64,000 nucleotides of DNA from Haemonchus contortus (GCA_000469685.2 LS997567.1:20660108-20724107), one strand, 5' to 3'; positions 1-11,783 are shown, counted from the first letter of the stretch. Notes: generated from the letters alone by a model not told the origin. Numbers and translations are program-made.

Positions 1-1160
1 AGAATCCAAGACCGGCAATCCTGTTCAAAAGCTTTTTCCACATTAGGGAACGACAAGCCACAGCTTTTCTTCCTCCAGACATTCGGTATTCGTGTGGTAG
101 GATTTACGCTGTGGGCATGTTGCCCGATATACCGATTTGCTATACATATCTGTTGTGTAGGGAACCGATCGAAGACCATTTCCTTTTCTTTAGCGTTGCA
201 ATACTTTGATTCAGAGGACGTTGAAGAGACGTTGAAGAAATATAGCTGTAAAGGCAGCTATCGATAATGGCAACTGATGTTGGCCAGTCTCGATTTGTAC
301 TAATCGATGTGAAGCTACTACTCACTACTTTTCCCAAGAAAAAAGGGAATGAGTGATGATAGTCCTGGGTGTGTGTGTCGATGTAGCTTTGATAAAACTC
401 CTCTGCTCATGGACTTTAGGCATTCAAATTAGGTAGGAGTACAGGCGACAGAATGGAATCACTGATGGCAGGTGGTAAACCAGACTCTCTCTAAAGGGAG
501 ATAGGCGCGCGAAAATCCTCATGTTGGACCTAGACCGCACAGATTCGATAAGTGTACAGGCGACAGTACGGGATGCCGATGACAGGTGACACGACCGAAG
601 ATTAAAGAAAATAGAATGAACAAAGTAACTTTAACACCAGAGTTCAGCATTATTCCGCGCATGAGGAGCAAGGCGCTCACGAAGTGTGTGTGTGTTTGGC
701 CGGAAATTTGTTCCTGTTTTCCTGCACCGAAGCGCCCAAATCTGTGAGTACGTGGACAACAGGCCGACTATATACGGAAAGGAGGAGATCCCGGCTATAG
801 CCTGGCGATCTGATCGGTTATGTGAATACGAAAGGAAGAACTTTCTCATCGATGTACAAGGTACAATTCATTCGGCAGTCATTTTTCACTTGTTCCTGCA
901 GGCTTCGTAAGGTAGTGGTTCCCGAGCAACTGTATTTGGAAAAGAGGCCGTGAATCAGACAAGACGGCTCGAGGTTCATCGTTGACCTGTCCACACATCG
1001 CGATCCAGGAAATCGTTATGAGAGAAATGTGGAAACGACGAGTGATCCCAGAAAAGGACTCACAAACGCGATCGAAAATGGGACGGCTGCTGGTCTATTG
1101 CAAGCTTCGCCGGCATCTAGTGAAAAGAAAGCACCAAAGCAGATGTGTGAGCTAAGATAT
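1..1160. other. No recognisable gene
   Basis: Short open frames occur on both strands, but none continues for long or shows a motif I recognise, and I see no clear splice-bounded exon. I cannot assign this stretch. It may be old repeat or intergenic sequence. Confidence 0.5.
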
Positions 1161-1169
1161 ATTATATTA

Positions 1170-1250
1170 GGTTGGCAAATAAGTCCTGCGACAAAAAATT
1201 TGAAGCGTCTAAAATTTGTATCAACAGAGTGAACACGGTAAAGCTGTTTT
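1170..1250 (+). mobile_element. Mariner-like terminal sequence (solo end)
   Basis: The segment starts GGTTGGCAAATAAGTCCTG directly after a TA, the form expected of a mariner inverted terminal repeat. The following bases, including ACAAAAAATTTGAAGCGTC and a GTATCAACAG-type segment, closely match a second copy at about 50616-50685. That second copy also begins after TA. No transposase frame or opposite end is visible nearby, so this is probably a truncated element. The assignment rests on TIR resemblance and on the second copy. Confidence 0.45.
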
Positions 1251-2005
1251 CAAAGTTATGGCGTACTGTGTCGATGACTCATCGATTTCTGAACAATGTT
1301 ATCATCGAAGAAAGAATCCAAGATACGTGAAGATGCAGTAGTATTATTCCCACTTCTAGGAAGAAGAGGGACGCGATGGAGTGTTCCGATTGATAAGGTT
1401 GACCACTCACGCGATGAATCCACTCGAACGGTTACTCGACACAACATTGAGGGGCCTTGCCTCGACCTCTCAACAACAGATCGGTTTTATAATCTGAAGG
1501 ACTATTGCAGATGCCATTTTCACAGCTAGGCAAGTGATGGAAATGATCGCTAAAAGTGTGGACCCTGCTACATAGCTTTCTTCATTTGGAGAAACCAGTC
1601 GCCGTCTCCCGTGACAGGTCCTTCGAGGAGCGCTTTGAGGTTCCAGAACACTCTATCTCCCTGGTGAAGGACACGTAGGATGGGACCACGACAACCCTGC
1701 GTCCTTCACACGGCCTAACCGAAGCAATGGACGTTACGATGATGTACACCATGGATCAGTTCCGAGACAGCTCCTTTACCTACTCACACTGGATGTCATC
1801 ACAATCTTGGGTGTACTACTAAAGACCATTGCTCTACGTCAGTGCTAGCTATGCAAACAGCCCTTGTCTAGCTGAATATGAGATAGCAGGGTCTGTATTA
1901 GTACCGACATACACAAAAAAGACCACAGTGTCATCCAATGAGGAAATCAATTGAGTTCGAGGCTTAGGGAGAGCGATCAAGGTGATCCATAGAAAAGGAG
2001 GGTGT
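1251..2005. other. Unassigned sequence
   Basis: I see no coding frame with a recognisable domain. Short frames on both strands overlap each other, as expected by chance. Confidence 0.4.
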
Positions 2006-2010
2006 TAAGA

Positions 2011-2205
2011 CGTAATCAAGAATAAGAATTAGATTAAGAACAAAAATAAGATCAAGAAAAAGAGTAAGCATAATGATAAGAATAAAAGCGAGAATAACAA
2101 TAAGAATAAGAATGAGACTGAGAATAAGAATCTGAATCAGAATAGGAATAAGGATAAGAACAAGGTTAGGCAGAAGAAGGGGAAGAATAAGAAGAGAAAA
2201 AGGAA
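2011..2205 (+). repeat. Polypurine AATAAG-type degenerate repeat
   Basis: This stretch is almost pure purine on the plus strand. It is made of imperfect hexanucleotide units such as AATAAG, AATAAGA and AGAATAAG. The opposite-strand frame (1964-2227) reads as a leucine/isoleucine-rich pseudo-peptide only because the complement is TTATTC/TCTTAT-like; it is not a gene. Confidence 0.8.
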
Positions 2206-2642
2206 AGCCTCCTTGGATTAGATCCAAATCTCAGGGCATACGAGCAAACGGGTTTTTTAAATGAAAGACATAAGCCGTGTCGGAAATTTCCATTTTTTTG
2301 AGGCATTTTTTCAGCTGATAGCGTCATCGTCTGACATCGTTTCTATAAAATCACTGTTTGTGGTCGCACGGATCGGAATTGGGTGGCTGAGTTCTCGCGC
2401 TTCCATGCTGGTTGAGAGGAGTGGCATGCCCTCTTGTCGAGAGGTAGCTAAATACATCTGCAGCGAGTTGCTCATTGTAATTGAAGAGTGTGCATCACTC
2501 CTCAATGAATAATATTTTCTAAACACCATGCAAATCCCAGTCTGGTCGTGAATCCTAGAACGTTTTTTTGACATCCTATAAATCTCCATTAATTATTTTT
2601 AGCTGGGTTTATGTGCACTTTGATGAGATGTTACTCTTCCAG

Positions 2643-2739
2643 GACTTCGAAGCAGAAGTCGATCTACAAAAGATTCTGCTTCAGGACATCTCAGCACGAG
2701 CGCTGCAGGATTCCGAAAGTCAGCAATCCGAGAGTTATG
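2643..2739 (+). CDS. Candidate internal exon of unknown gene
   Basis: An open stretch of about 32 codons, rich in D, E, Q and S (it begins DFEAEVDLQK), is preceded by TTACTCTTCCAG, a good nematode-style acceptor. It is followed by G|GTAAGTCTC, a strong donor. The 97-nt length is normal for a nematode internal exon. No domain is recognisable and no partner exon was found. It could be a chance open stretch or part of an unrecognised transposon. RNA evidence would decide it. Confidence 0.28.
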
Positions 2740-2759
2740 GTAAGTCTCAAATATGATAG

Positions 2760-3745
2760 AGGAATCATGCAATGATCATTAATAACGTTAGCATCTAACT
2801 AGTTAGATCATTTCGATCAGCTTCGGACGCGAATGTTCTTTCTTTGCCTTCCTCTCTCTCTTTCTTTCTTTTTGTCATGAACTGACGGTACTCCTGTGAT
2901 TGATCGAGCTATACATCGAGACTAAAGCTCTATGACAATTTTCCCTGAATTCCCTGCCGTCTTTTACCTCGCTGTGCTCTGCTATTGCACACACCTGAGT
3001 TCGACCATGAATTTTGTCTAGATTCGTGAGTCTGTAGTGGATTAGCTATCACCTGAAGCAACGGAATCCTCCCCGATAAGTGGGAAACAGCTTGAGTAAC
3101 TTCCTACTCACCCTCTTTGTCAGGGCTAGACAGTAGCCTTCTGTTATAAGAACTTCAGCCTAATCACACATGGAAGTCAAGCCTCTTATACGTATCCTTC
3201 CACTAATTATCACTATGCAACATTGGAAACCTAGTGTTGTTCTCGTCAGAACTCGTGGTTCATGGTGGAGCAACTACAATTTCGTAACAACGTAACTACG
3301 ACTCGTCCATTTTCACTGGAGTTCCCTTTTCTCGTTCTTGAATGCACACAGTTCACGATAACATTAGGGTACCCACTTTTTGACGAAAAATTATATACCC
3401 AGTCCAGAGTAGTGCGAAAATAACGAAAAAGTGCAAAAAACGACAAATTAAAAGAAATACAGAGGTGCAAAAAAGAAGTAAAAATGGGGGTTGGACGAGT
3501 GTCACAGTGGAAAAGCGGCGGTTAAGGGAGTGCCAGGGTGAGTAGACGAAGGCGACGCAATGTCTGCAATTGCACACAACATACCCAAACAGCTGATTTT
3601 TGTCTTCTTCGTAGAAATAATTTATTCTCCTGCTGATATTAAGGTTAATTATTCTGTAGAATCGAATCGCCGGGACGAAAAGGTGAGTAAATTCGGATAT
3701 ATTCATGTTTTTACGGGAAAATCTACTCATATGTGCTTAAATTTC
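2760..3745. other. Unassigned intergenic-like sequence
   Basis: No supported gene or repeat was found here. A minus-strand frame at 3353-3730 gives a Phe/Leu-rich peptide without a start context or domain, and I do not treat it as a gene. Confidence 0.4.
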
Positions 3746-3752
3746 GTTTAAT

Positions 3753-4475
3753 GTGTCAAGAACATTCTCTGACTTTCTTTTGAAGAATCATGTTCAATTC
3801 GTACCACTATTAGCATGCCAACCTACCCTCTTCCGCGCCTCCCCTGGAAATGTGAGTGTGGCGAGTTCCTTTTTAATAATTTCATGTGTTCCTCTTTTTG
3901 TTTTAAATTTCTCCATCTATATATTCGTGGATATAACTTTATATAATGATATTAACATGCATTCGGTATGTTTTTCTCGAGTATATTGCTTTGAAGGTTA
4001 ATTTTACTGTGTATTTCATTGAAATGTAGTCGTGATGAGTTATTTTTAAACGTTAACTTTATTAATTCTTCAGGCTTCGTTAAGTGCATGTGTAACGGAC
4101 AAAACTCAGACCTTTTAAAAAAAAGCAGTTACAATGATTAAGTAAAAAAAAGAGTATTAATGAAGTTAACATTCAAACTAAACTCACGGCAACAGCATTT
4201 GATGACATACACCGGTGAAATCCACATTCTAATTAGTTAGCTTGACCAAAACACAGTGAGCGCTTGATACTAACATTGTACAAAGTTATATCTACGAATA
4301 CATAGATGGAAAAATTTGAAATAAAAAGAGAAACACATGAAATTATCAAAACGAAAACCACCACACTCACGTTTTCAGGGGGAAGCGGGAAAGAGGGGGG
4401 GGGGGGATGGCATGCTAATAGTACCTTCCAATTGAACATAATTCTTCAAGAAAAAGTCAGAGAGTGTTCTTGACA
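3753..4475. repeat. Long palindrome (foldback element), arms about 350 bp
   Basis: The left arm starts TGTCAAGAACATTCTCTGAC and the right arm ends with its near-complement, GTCAGAGAGTGTTCTTGACA. Further matching blocks in order are TTAGCATGCCA, GTGAGTGTGG, AATTTCATGTGTT, TTCCATCTAT..ATTCGT, ATATAACTTT and GTTAACTT(T/C)ATTAAT. The two arms meet near 4110 with almost no spacer. A run of at least 11 G at about 4397 lies in the right arm. I see no transposase. This is probably a non-autonomous foldback or MITE-type element. Confidence 0.8.
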
Positions 4476-4479
4476 TTGT

Positions 4480-6240
4480 ACAAGAGCACATCAATAGCCC
4501 CAAATGAAGAGCATGCAATGCAATCCAAGAAACAATGGAAAATTCGATCACGAAATTCTTGAAACAATGCAATTTAAAGAAGGTCAGTAGTTATAAGTAC
4601 ATTTTACCGTAAATACATCAATATTAACAAGTTTACATACCTTTTAAATCCGGCGAATCGAATACAAAGAAGAATTCGAGCATTAACATTCGAAACGAAC
4701 ACATCGCGACTGAATTTCAGCGTTAGGTGCTGCTTTCACATGCTATATTTATCTCTAATGAAATTAAACGATTAAAACAAAAATAAACATTGGGGTTAAT
4801 AATATACAATACTGCTTCTATGCATTAATTGTTATCATCAAGTGAAAAAGAAACACACAATAGAGTAAACAATCAAAAATTTCTCACAACCCTTACTTTC
4901 CTCCAATTTCAGATGGTAAATAAACATAAACAGCCAAATACGTGTGCAAAACATATAAACATCATGATACTCACATTAAACATAACATTATCTAAGAATA
5001 TGTTGCTAAACAAATTCACAAAAAGTAACATAACAAATTTTCAAATTACACTCACCACAGTGCCATTTCCGAAGGAAAGCATGCAAATATGGGGTTCGAC
5101 TGCACGTAGTTATCCAAATCAAGGCCGAAGAGTATTCCCGGCAAACAACAACACGTCATTGTCCCTGTACGAAGATTGCGCAGAACAGATAGGATAATAA
5201 TAATAAACGATTAATAATACATAAAGTATCCTAAGAATAATTGCAAGCAATATCTAATTCAAAACATCTCTGCAATCTTTGGGGGGGGGGGGGTTTTCAG
5301 AAATGTCCTTATCATCTTCTAGAAGCATTCCGTCAAAACTCATTCAAAGATCGCGCGAACAAAAAATAATAACAATTAATAATCATGAATCAACTAAAAT
5401 ATCATGCTAAAAACTATCAAATACGTAGCAAGGATACCAAATCCAGTCGAAAATTGCAGGGAAAAATTATTTTCAGTCGAATAGTAGTAAATAATAACAA
5501 AAGGTCAGCGAAAGGGTCGAATACAATAATTAGCTGCTCGATCAGCTGATCGGTTTTTCACTAATGTTGCTACAATGCGAAAGGGATTAGCGACATTTAG
5601 TTTTTGTAGTCAGGCTAGCGAGGGGGGCGGGGAAGGGGGGGGGGGCTTCCCGTGCCCCCACCTCATTTCGGCTTATACGGTATCAGAAGGGGCTCAAGTT
5701 CCATTCATACCATGTGAAAATCGCAGAAACCATTTTATCGTAAACCGCGCCTTTAATGGGTCGCTATGGCTTCAATGCGTGTTAATCTTACGGAGCCAAC
5801 CCCCTAGACGGGATCTGAAGATTAGGTTTCGCTGAGATTGGAAACACTTAAAAGTGTTGCAGAAACTGAAGCTTTGGCAAGATTTTTCGGAACTAGTGAC
5901 TTTCTTGAGCTTTATTAATTGACTCGAACGACTGACAAAAGTTCATTAACAGCCCTAAACGCATCGAAAACGGATTCCGCATTTTTCACGAGAATTGTTC
6001 AAGAACAGATCATTAGCTGAGATCACTGCGCTTCATTGGGACTTTATGTGATGATTTCAATGTCGAAACTCCGGCATAAACACAACTGGATTGTCGAATC
6101 TTCACAATATAACGAAGTATACAGAAAATCCTCACTTCACCGCAAGAGTCCTCGGTTCAAATTTTTATAGCTGAAAGACAGCATGGAGTGGCGCTACCTG
6201 TGTGCAATCACCGACTTGCTTCAAAGCTTGCGTAAGTATG
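4480..6240. other. AT-rich unassigned sequence with G-runs
   Basis: The stretch is AT-rich with homopolymer G runs at about 5281-5293 and 5637-5645. No coding domain was recognised. The open frame at 4829-5197 is Asn/Lys/Thr-rich, as expected from AT-rich noncoding DNA, and is not supported as a gene. Confidence 0.4.
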
Positions 6241-6249
6241 AACAGAAGC

Positions 6250-6960
6250 GATAAATGAAGTTGGCAGCAATGCTGAGAAATTAGCATTCACAGCAGCCAT
6301 CTATTCAGCTCCATCAGACCAAGATATCTTGCCTTCAAACAACGTCATGTCGGAACAGTCACCTCATCCCGGAGGGTAACGGCGAAGGTCATCTAGAAAT
6401 CTTGATATGATCCTTTCGGCAGCCATGCATCTAACACTGCGTATAATCTAAGGCAGGATACAAATATCGTCCAATCGGATTGTAATACCGTAATCAGATT
6501 AACGATCATGATGATGTAGAATAAGGGTTTCAAAGGTAAACTGAAACACCTCAAGAGCCTCTCACCAGATATCATTCAAACACTATCTCAGCTCTCTACG
6601 CGGTACCTGTTGGAACGCAATTTACCCAAGACATGGAAGACTTGTAGGACTGTAGCTCTCATGAAAAGGGATACATCTGCCTGCTACCCGTATTCTATGG
6701 GCTCTTTGCTATCATCTTCAACAGGACTGCCAAAATATTAGACAGAGTCTGCTAGCAATCAGAGTTCCGAAGGGTGTCATTAAGATCGATAGGGTAACGG
6801 TACGTTTCTCCGAATTTCCACAGGAAGCGATAGTGATTCCTCGGCGACTACCGCATCTTTCCAGTAAAAATTCAGAAATTTCTCTCATGGTCCGCATAAG
6901 GATACAATGTAGGGCCTACTATGATTCCAAAACGAGAACCTCTACAGACTCACCTTTCGC
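6250..6960 (+). pseudogene. RTE-type LINE reverse transcriptase relic
   Basis: Translating across stops and frameshifts recovers fragments of the pre-RT and fingers region of an RTE polymerase. About 6350-6400 gives a TVTSSRR..AKVI block that corresponds to the T(V/A)TxSRRAMEKVIY block of the relic at 32217. About 6595-6660 gives LSTRYLLERNLPKTWKTCRT, the RTE pattern of a RYL-x-E-x-x-P-x-x-WK-x-S/C stretch followed by a VLLxKKGD-like remnant. Motifs A to C are absent. The copy is old, truncated and non-functional. Confidence 0.6.
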
Positions 6961-7769
6961 TGAAGAATAGACGGCCTATAGGATGTTTGCCTATTTTGTT
7001 CAGACTTGATTACAATGCTTGTGAATGCCCAATTATAGTAGTTCTTAACCAACATTTTATTGCTTGAGCCATTACTACTATTGAAACGCTCTTGCCTCTG
7101 ATTTTCACACATCCGTCATCGAAGGAGTGACTAGAAATGATCCGCTGCACTGCCAGAGCTCTCGATGAATATCTTCAAATGTGCAAAGGTTGAGATCAGT
7201 GGGTAGCACTGTTTACAGACATTTTTATCGTTTGAATATCCATTTTCCTCAATATTTGGCTTTATTTCCATTGAAATAGAGGATTCAGCGTTCATATACG
7301 TGATGTCGTACCTCTGCAAGTGGTTGCACTTTAAATTCACCAAACCATGATTATCAGCGTGTTTGAAGGAGCTATAGATGATGAATTGAACCTTATCTGT
7401 ACGGTTCGTCAAAATGCTATCAGCAAAGTGTGTTTCTGCCAATTGCCCTTTTCAGTTCCATAATGCCACTTGCTAAGTAGCCGTTGAGTTATTCACTGGG
7501 AAATTCTACAAATGCTCCAAAAAAAGTCTTTTGAAAGTTCAATCGTCTCAAACGAGTTCAAGGAATGCGAATTTCGTAGACTAGAATCGAGACTCGCAAG
7601 AACTTCGGTAATAAGTGGTAACACACTAATTGCAATCAACAATCGGTGTTCTTCAATTCCCCCTTTGAAGTAAGTAATAGCCGCTGCTTTGACTACTTGC
7701 TATCAATCCCTTTTGGACCGTCTGCATGGGACGGACTAGGGGGACTTACCAAGGAGGGGTAGACTACTC
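6961..7769. other. Unassigned sequence
   Basis: No recognisable gene. The minus-strand frame 7131-7442 (103 codons) has no motif I can name and no splice context that supports it. Confidence 0.4.
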
Positions 7770-8120
7770 ACCATGAAGTTCCAATAGAGACCCGTACTTA
7801 TCGATGGAGTTTTAAATGCTGTTTACAAATATGGGAATTAAAACTGCAAAATGGCTTTCTAGGAAAAGTTATGGTGGCTCGAAACTGGTTTGACACTAGT
7901 ATCAATTGGAAATGCGAACTCGTCTCTTCAATATCATACATCGACGTGGCGTGGTGGTAGTGGCCTCGCTTTACAGGTGGAAGTCGCGGGTTTGCTCCCC
8001 GCCACCGTCGAAGCCTGGGCATTATCTTTTTTGTTCCATTAGAGACTACAAAACCTTTTCTGACGTTCGTTTGAGTGAACGCTCTACTTCTGCTTTCATT
8101 TGCGATTGTCGGAAGAGTGG
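7770..8120 (+). mobile_element. tRNA-like SINE-type repeat, copy 1
   Basis: The segment begins (A)ATAGAGACC..TATCGAT and continues with AAATATGGGAATTAAAACTG. Both match the start of the inverted-repeat element at 18709. At 7948-8012 it holds a tRNA-like module. GTGGCGTGGTGGTAGTGGC resembles a pol III A box and GCGGGTTTGCTCCCCGC resembles a B box or T arm with a 5-bp stem. The A-to-B spacing is tRNA-like. No anticodon arm can be defined, so I call it tRNA-derived repeat sequence rather than a tRNA gene. Confidence 0.55.
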
Positions 8121-8127
8121 ATCTGAA

Positions 8128-8285
8128 CACTGATTGTATGATTCTGTTTTACTTTAAATTTTAAAAACATTTTGCGGAATAATGCCAGAGATGTATAAGC
8201 TCTACAGGCGGCTTATACATCTCTGGCATTATTCCGTGGAATGTTTTTTTAAATCTAAAGTAAAACAGAATCATTCAATCAGTGT
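8128..8285. repeat. Near-perfect hairpin, arms about 70 bp
   Basis: The left arm runs from ACACTGATTGTATGATTCTG to TGTATAAGC and the right arm mirrors it, ending in CAGAATCATTCAATCAGTGT. The loop is only about 10 nt (TCTACAGGCG). Arm identity is high, with a one-base length difference in a T run. It abuts the tRNA-like repeat and may be its 3' part. It is a MITE-like foldback with no coding capacity. Confidence 0.85.
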
Positions 8286-8289
8286 ACAT

Positions 8290-10160
8290 CTGAGAAGAAC
8301 TCGACATTGATGGAAAACCCGTACACTTAGGCAAGAGAAAGGAAACGCTCGAGAAGGACAAAAGCACAGGAATCATGTCTAAAAAATTAACTCGCGTACG
8401 AAGACAGGAATTGAAAGGAACGAAATTTCCAGGCCAGAAACAATCCACCATCTTTTCAAATTCAATGAGAAGGCACGAAAATGTGGTGTGGGCTTAAGCA
8501 CTACTCCCTCTTTGGTTTCCGAATACCTTGTTGTTGCACGGGTGATGTCGTATTTTCTATTGATTTCGAGGCTTGTTGATTTCACGGATAAGAAAGCTCA
8601 AGATGAATATCCCTTGGACTGGATTCTTATTTCATTTTCGACGAGAGGTATCCCATATACAGAAAACAGAAAAATACGTGGGGGAGATCGCGAGACCACT
8701 GCTGTTGTGCCCTTAGGTAACAGCGAAAACTCATCCTTGCTTTCCGCAGAAATGACGCCGAAACTTTTAGGATAATTCCAAATTCATTTACAACTGGATT
8801 TCCAGTGAGCATCGCCATTTGCTGCTCCTTCCGACCTCACTGGAGTGCTTCAGCAAAAGTTATGGCAGGGCAGCGACTTGCGGCGGATTAATGCACTACA
8901 AGCCTTCGAGAGGACACAAGTTATTTGCAAAGAGGTAACTTGAGCTGAAGTGCTCCAGTTGAGTCTGAAAGAGGAAGTTGGTAGTTCTGCTCATGGGAAA
9001 TTTAGCGATGTTAAAATTTGTCCTCTTCCTACAATATTTGGCTGTTTTTCACAGGAGTAGTGAACGAAGCTACCAGCAACTGAAATCATACCTACGCATC
9101 GTAAACTTCTCACTTTGCCACGTATTTCACTTATTGCGTAAGCCATAAAGGCTTATATTAAAGTATCATGCATCTCTGCTCATTTTAATCCTTTTCTTAA
9201 TAGAAACAGCTGACTCGACATCAAAAATTTATCGCAAACCTTTCACGGGGGTTTTGAGCACATTCCTGCCTTCAACCGAATCACATTTGGGATAAAAGGC
9301 GGGATTGAAGTGTATCAGAGGTAATAGAAGTAATGTGCTCAAATCTCTGAAGTGGACGGGATTTGCACTGAAGAGGGAGGGGGTGGGGGAGCGGACGGGC
9401 TAACATCAACAGACAGATGTCTTTAGAGAGATGTCTTTAACCTTCCAAAAACGTTCCATATTTGAAGTAATCAACATTAGTCATTATTCATGAAATCATA
9501 ATCACCACCTACTATATGTGAAGAACTTATTTCGTCTGTTTATCTGTTCCAAAATTTGGTATTACCTGTAGAAAGAGTGACAGCTTTGGAATGGCTCGGA
9601 CTTCGGGCAAGATCAACAGAACACATATGAGCGCAAGGAAACTCCGCCAATATGGGGTGAAACATTTACCAAAATAGGCGGTGCAATGAGGAGAACTTTA
9701 TAATTTGGTTCCAAAAGACCGACACACCGAGAAAAAAAGGGTTGAGATTAGCAAAAGGTCAACAAATTGGACGAAAGAGACTTGACCGCGGTAAGCGGAG
9801 CGTTCTTGATCCTCCCGTGGAAGCTCATTGCAAGCGACAGTCTACTGCCAGATTCGCGGAGAAAGGTCGTAGCTTAGATCGAAGAATCATCTCTGTTTGA
9901 CGTGTTTCTTGTTGTGACGCGCGCATCTTCTTTTGTTGTAACATGCGCATTAAAGTGCGGAGCCCGCCTGGTTACTGTGTAAGGTGTGACTGCTTGTATT
10001 CGAGCCTATCTTTTGCTAGAAAACAACATCTTTACTTCTATTCGAAATAATGTGGACCCCTGTTCTGGGTCGGGAAGAGATTAGGTTAGTAGCACATTAG
10101 TTTGTCCCTCCCAGCTACAACGGGTATGAGTGCATTCGTGCGTCAGAGGATGCACGCGGC
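8290..10160. other. Unassigned sequence
   Basis: No domain-bearing frame was found. The plus frame 8488-8775 has no recognisable motif. Around 9890-10090 the sequence has a faintly LTR-end-like character, but no second copy was found. Confidence 0.35.
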
Positions 10161-10165
10161 GAACA

Positions 10166-10332
10166 GCGCGGCGCAATTCATGAGAGTTTTGACGACTTTG
10201 GCACCTGTCATTGGAGCACAAACTTTGTGTAAGGGTAGATTAGAATGGTCAGCTAATAATACTACTCTACTTCAAATCTGCGCCCCAATGATAGGTGCCA
10301 ACGTCCTTCAAATCGCTACGGATCGCGCCGCG
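10166..10332. repeat. Imperfect inverted repeat, arms about 57 bp
   Basis: The left arm starts GCGCGGCGCAATTC and includes TTTGGCACCTGTCATTGG. The right arm carries the complement of TTGGCACCTATCATTGG and closes with ATCGCGCCGCG. The spacer is about 50 bp. A 24-bp tandem duplication (TGCCATATCCGGGAGCAAGA type) follows at about 10337-10386. This is probably a small MITE. The plus frame 10102-10401 across it is incidental. Confidence 0.65.
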
Positions 10333-10399
10333 AAATTTGCCATATCCGGGAGCAAGAATGTTGCCATATCCGGGAGCAAGAATGTCGCCTCCCTACTAT

Positions 10400-10850
10400 A
10401 ACTTCTCAGTTTCTCTCTGATATAGAACTCAATGGGACACGTATACTCTCCGAGTAACGGTGACCGATACGAAACGATGTGGGATTCGCCGGCGTGACGC
10501 CACGGTTTGCACCCTTGATGCTTTGCTCGTCTTTATTTATAGAATACCAGGCGGCTACGCACGCTATTGCGTGCGCTAGGGGCTCTAGCCATGAGGGACA
10601 GAGCCACATGAGCTTCTGATTCCCATTATAGATCCTTATCATCTGAGCCTCTTCCAGGACACTTCTGTAGCGGCCATCATTTTTTTGGGATGTGAAACGG
10701 GGCCGTGTGTGGCCATGAAGAGTACTCCAATGTATCCAAGTCAAATACCTCTGCAGTCCATGTAGTCGGAGAAGCCCTGTGTAGTTCGGGTATCTCCTAG
10801 TTGTACACCTATGTCAGCCCCCCCCCCCCTCTTTGCAAACACCACCCACT
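10400..10850. other. Unassigned sequence with possible RTE 5' affinity
   Basis: No coding motif is visible. GGCTACGCACGCTATTGCGTGCGCTAGG at 10553 holds an inverted repeat. It vaguely recalls the GGCTACGTAGGGCG..CTAGGTGCTGGAT stretch upstream of the RTE relic at 31170. The similarity is too short to call. Confidence 0.25.
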
Positions 10851-11198
10851 TCAGATTTCGAAACACATTACTTTTATAACCTCCAGACACCTTTTTTCCC
10901 GCGTTCTCAAACGCACCTGAAAAGACTTAATAATTTTGATGTAAGCCCCGCCCACTTCAGTGACAATCCCGCCCAGTTCTAGGACCTGACCGCATTTGTT
11001 CTACTATATCACACCACTTTTTTCCCGCATCTCAGAACGCTTCCGAATAGAGTTATAAATTTTTAATCTAAGCTCCGCCCACTTTAGTGCCAACCCCGCC
11101 CACTTTTACGATTTGACCACTTTTGTTCTTTTACACCTTAATACCTTTTTGCCGCATCCTAGAACGTTTCTGAATAGAGTTATAAATTTTTGATCTGA
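10850..11198. repeat. GC-box minisatellite, block 1
   Basis: About three imperfect units of roughly 115-130 bp are present. Each carries a CCGCCCACTT box, a TTTGTTCTxxTxxA stretch, a CCGCATxxxAGAACG stretch and GAATAGAGTTATAAATTTTTGATCT. The same unit recurs after the transposon at 13217, next to the microsatellite at 17041, and in reverse complement at 54.1-55.5 kb. Confidence 0.8.
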
Positions 11199-11380
11199 CC
11201 AGGAAAGGATACCAAGTCGCAGTGGCCATTCGAGATGAGATGTATACCGATGTAGGTAGTTTCGAACGCTGATCCCAAATCTGGGTTCCAAATCTGCGAA
11301 ACGATTCTAGGAACGAAGTTACGGACCCCCCTTCCCCAAGTGTCATGTTACTTTGTTGCTTTTATACGAGAATCAAATAG

Positions 11381-11777
11381 CGCTGAAACGGTGTCCGGGA
11401 ACTTCTCCCCTAACACGGCGTCGCACACGCCGCACCCGCCGCCTACCGCAGGATTGCGATGGAAGATTGGAGCGCGCAATTTGTGTGGTGGGGAGTCCTT
11501 TAAACATTTGAATTGGCCGGCCGCTCTCTTCAGTTCCAATGCGATTCTGATCGTCGTTTATATAGGAGGAGTCATTTGAATTAATCAAGTCTAATAAGCA
11601 TGAAAACTAAAAAGAAACAGAAGAAAAAACGATAAAATCCAATGAAAAAGCAAGCCAGTCCAGGAAAAATTCCGCGTCCCATCGATTGGCGGGAGTACGG
11701 TAATTGCAGTGACGTTCGCCGCATGCCGCAAGGGAGAATGCCGCGATAGGGGAGAAGTTCCGTTATCCCGCTGAAAC
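11381..11777. mobile_element. Short TIR element inside the left arm, 9-bp TSD
   Basis: A 379-bp insert (11390-11768) is flanked by CGCTGAAAC at 11381-11389 and 11769-11777. Its ends are inverted: the 5' end carries GGAACTTCTCCCCTAACACG and the 3' end carries the complement of GGAACTTCTCCCCTATCGCG. TIR length is roughly 28 bp. The opposite arm of the host element (13020-13036) shows a single uninterrupted GCTGAAACGTGC, which is the empty site. An 8-9 bp duplication fits hAT- or Mutator-like mobilisation. The ORFs across it are incidental. Confidence 0.85.
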
Positions 11778-11783
11778 GTGCTC

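Noticed and set aside
1964..2227. Leu/Ile-rich membrane protein on the minus strand
   Set aside because: The peptide is a translation of a polypyrimidine strand of the AATAAG repeat.
7131..7442. 103-codon minus-strand frame as a gene
   Set aside because: No motif, no splice context and no repeat-family support.
9890..10090. Possible LTR end with a primer-binding-like stretch
   Set aside because: No second copy, no TG..CA pair that I could fix and no adjacent gag or pol.
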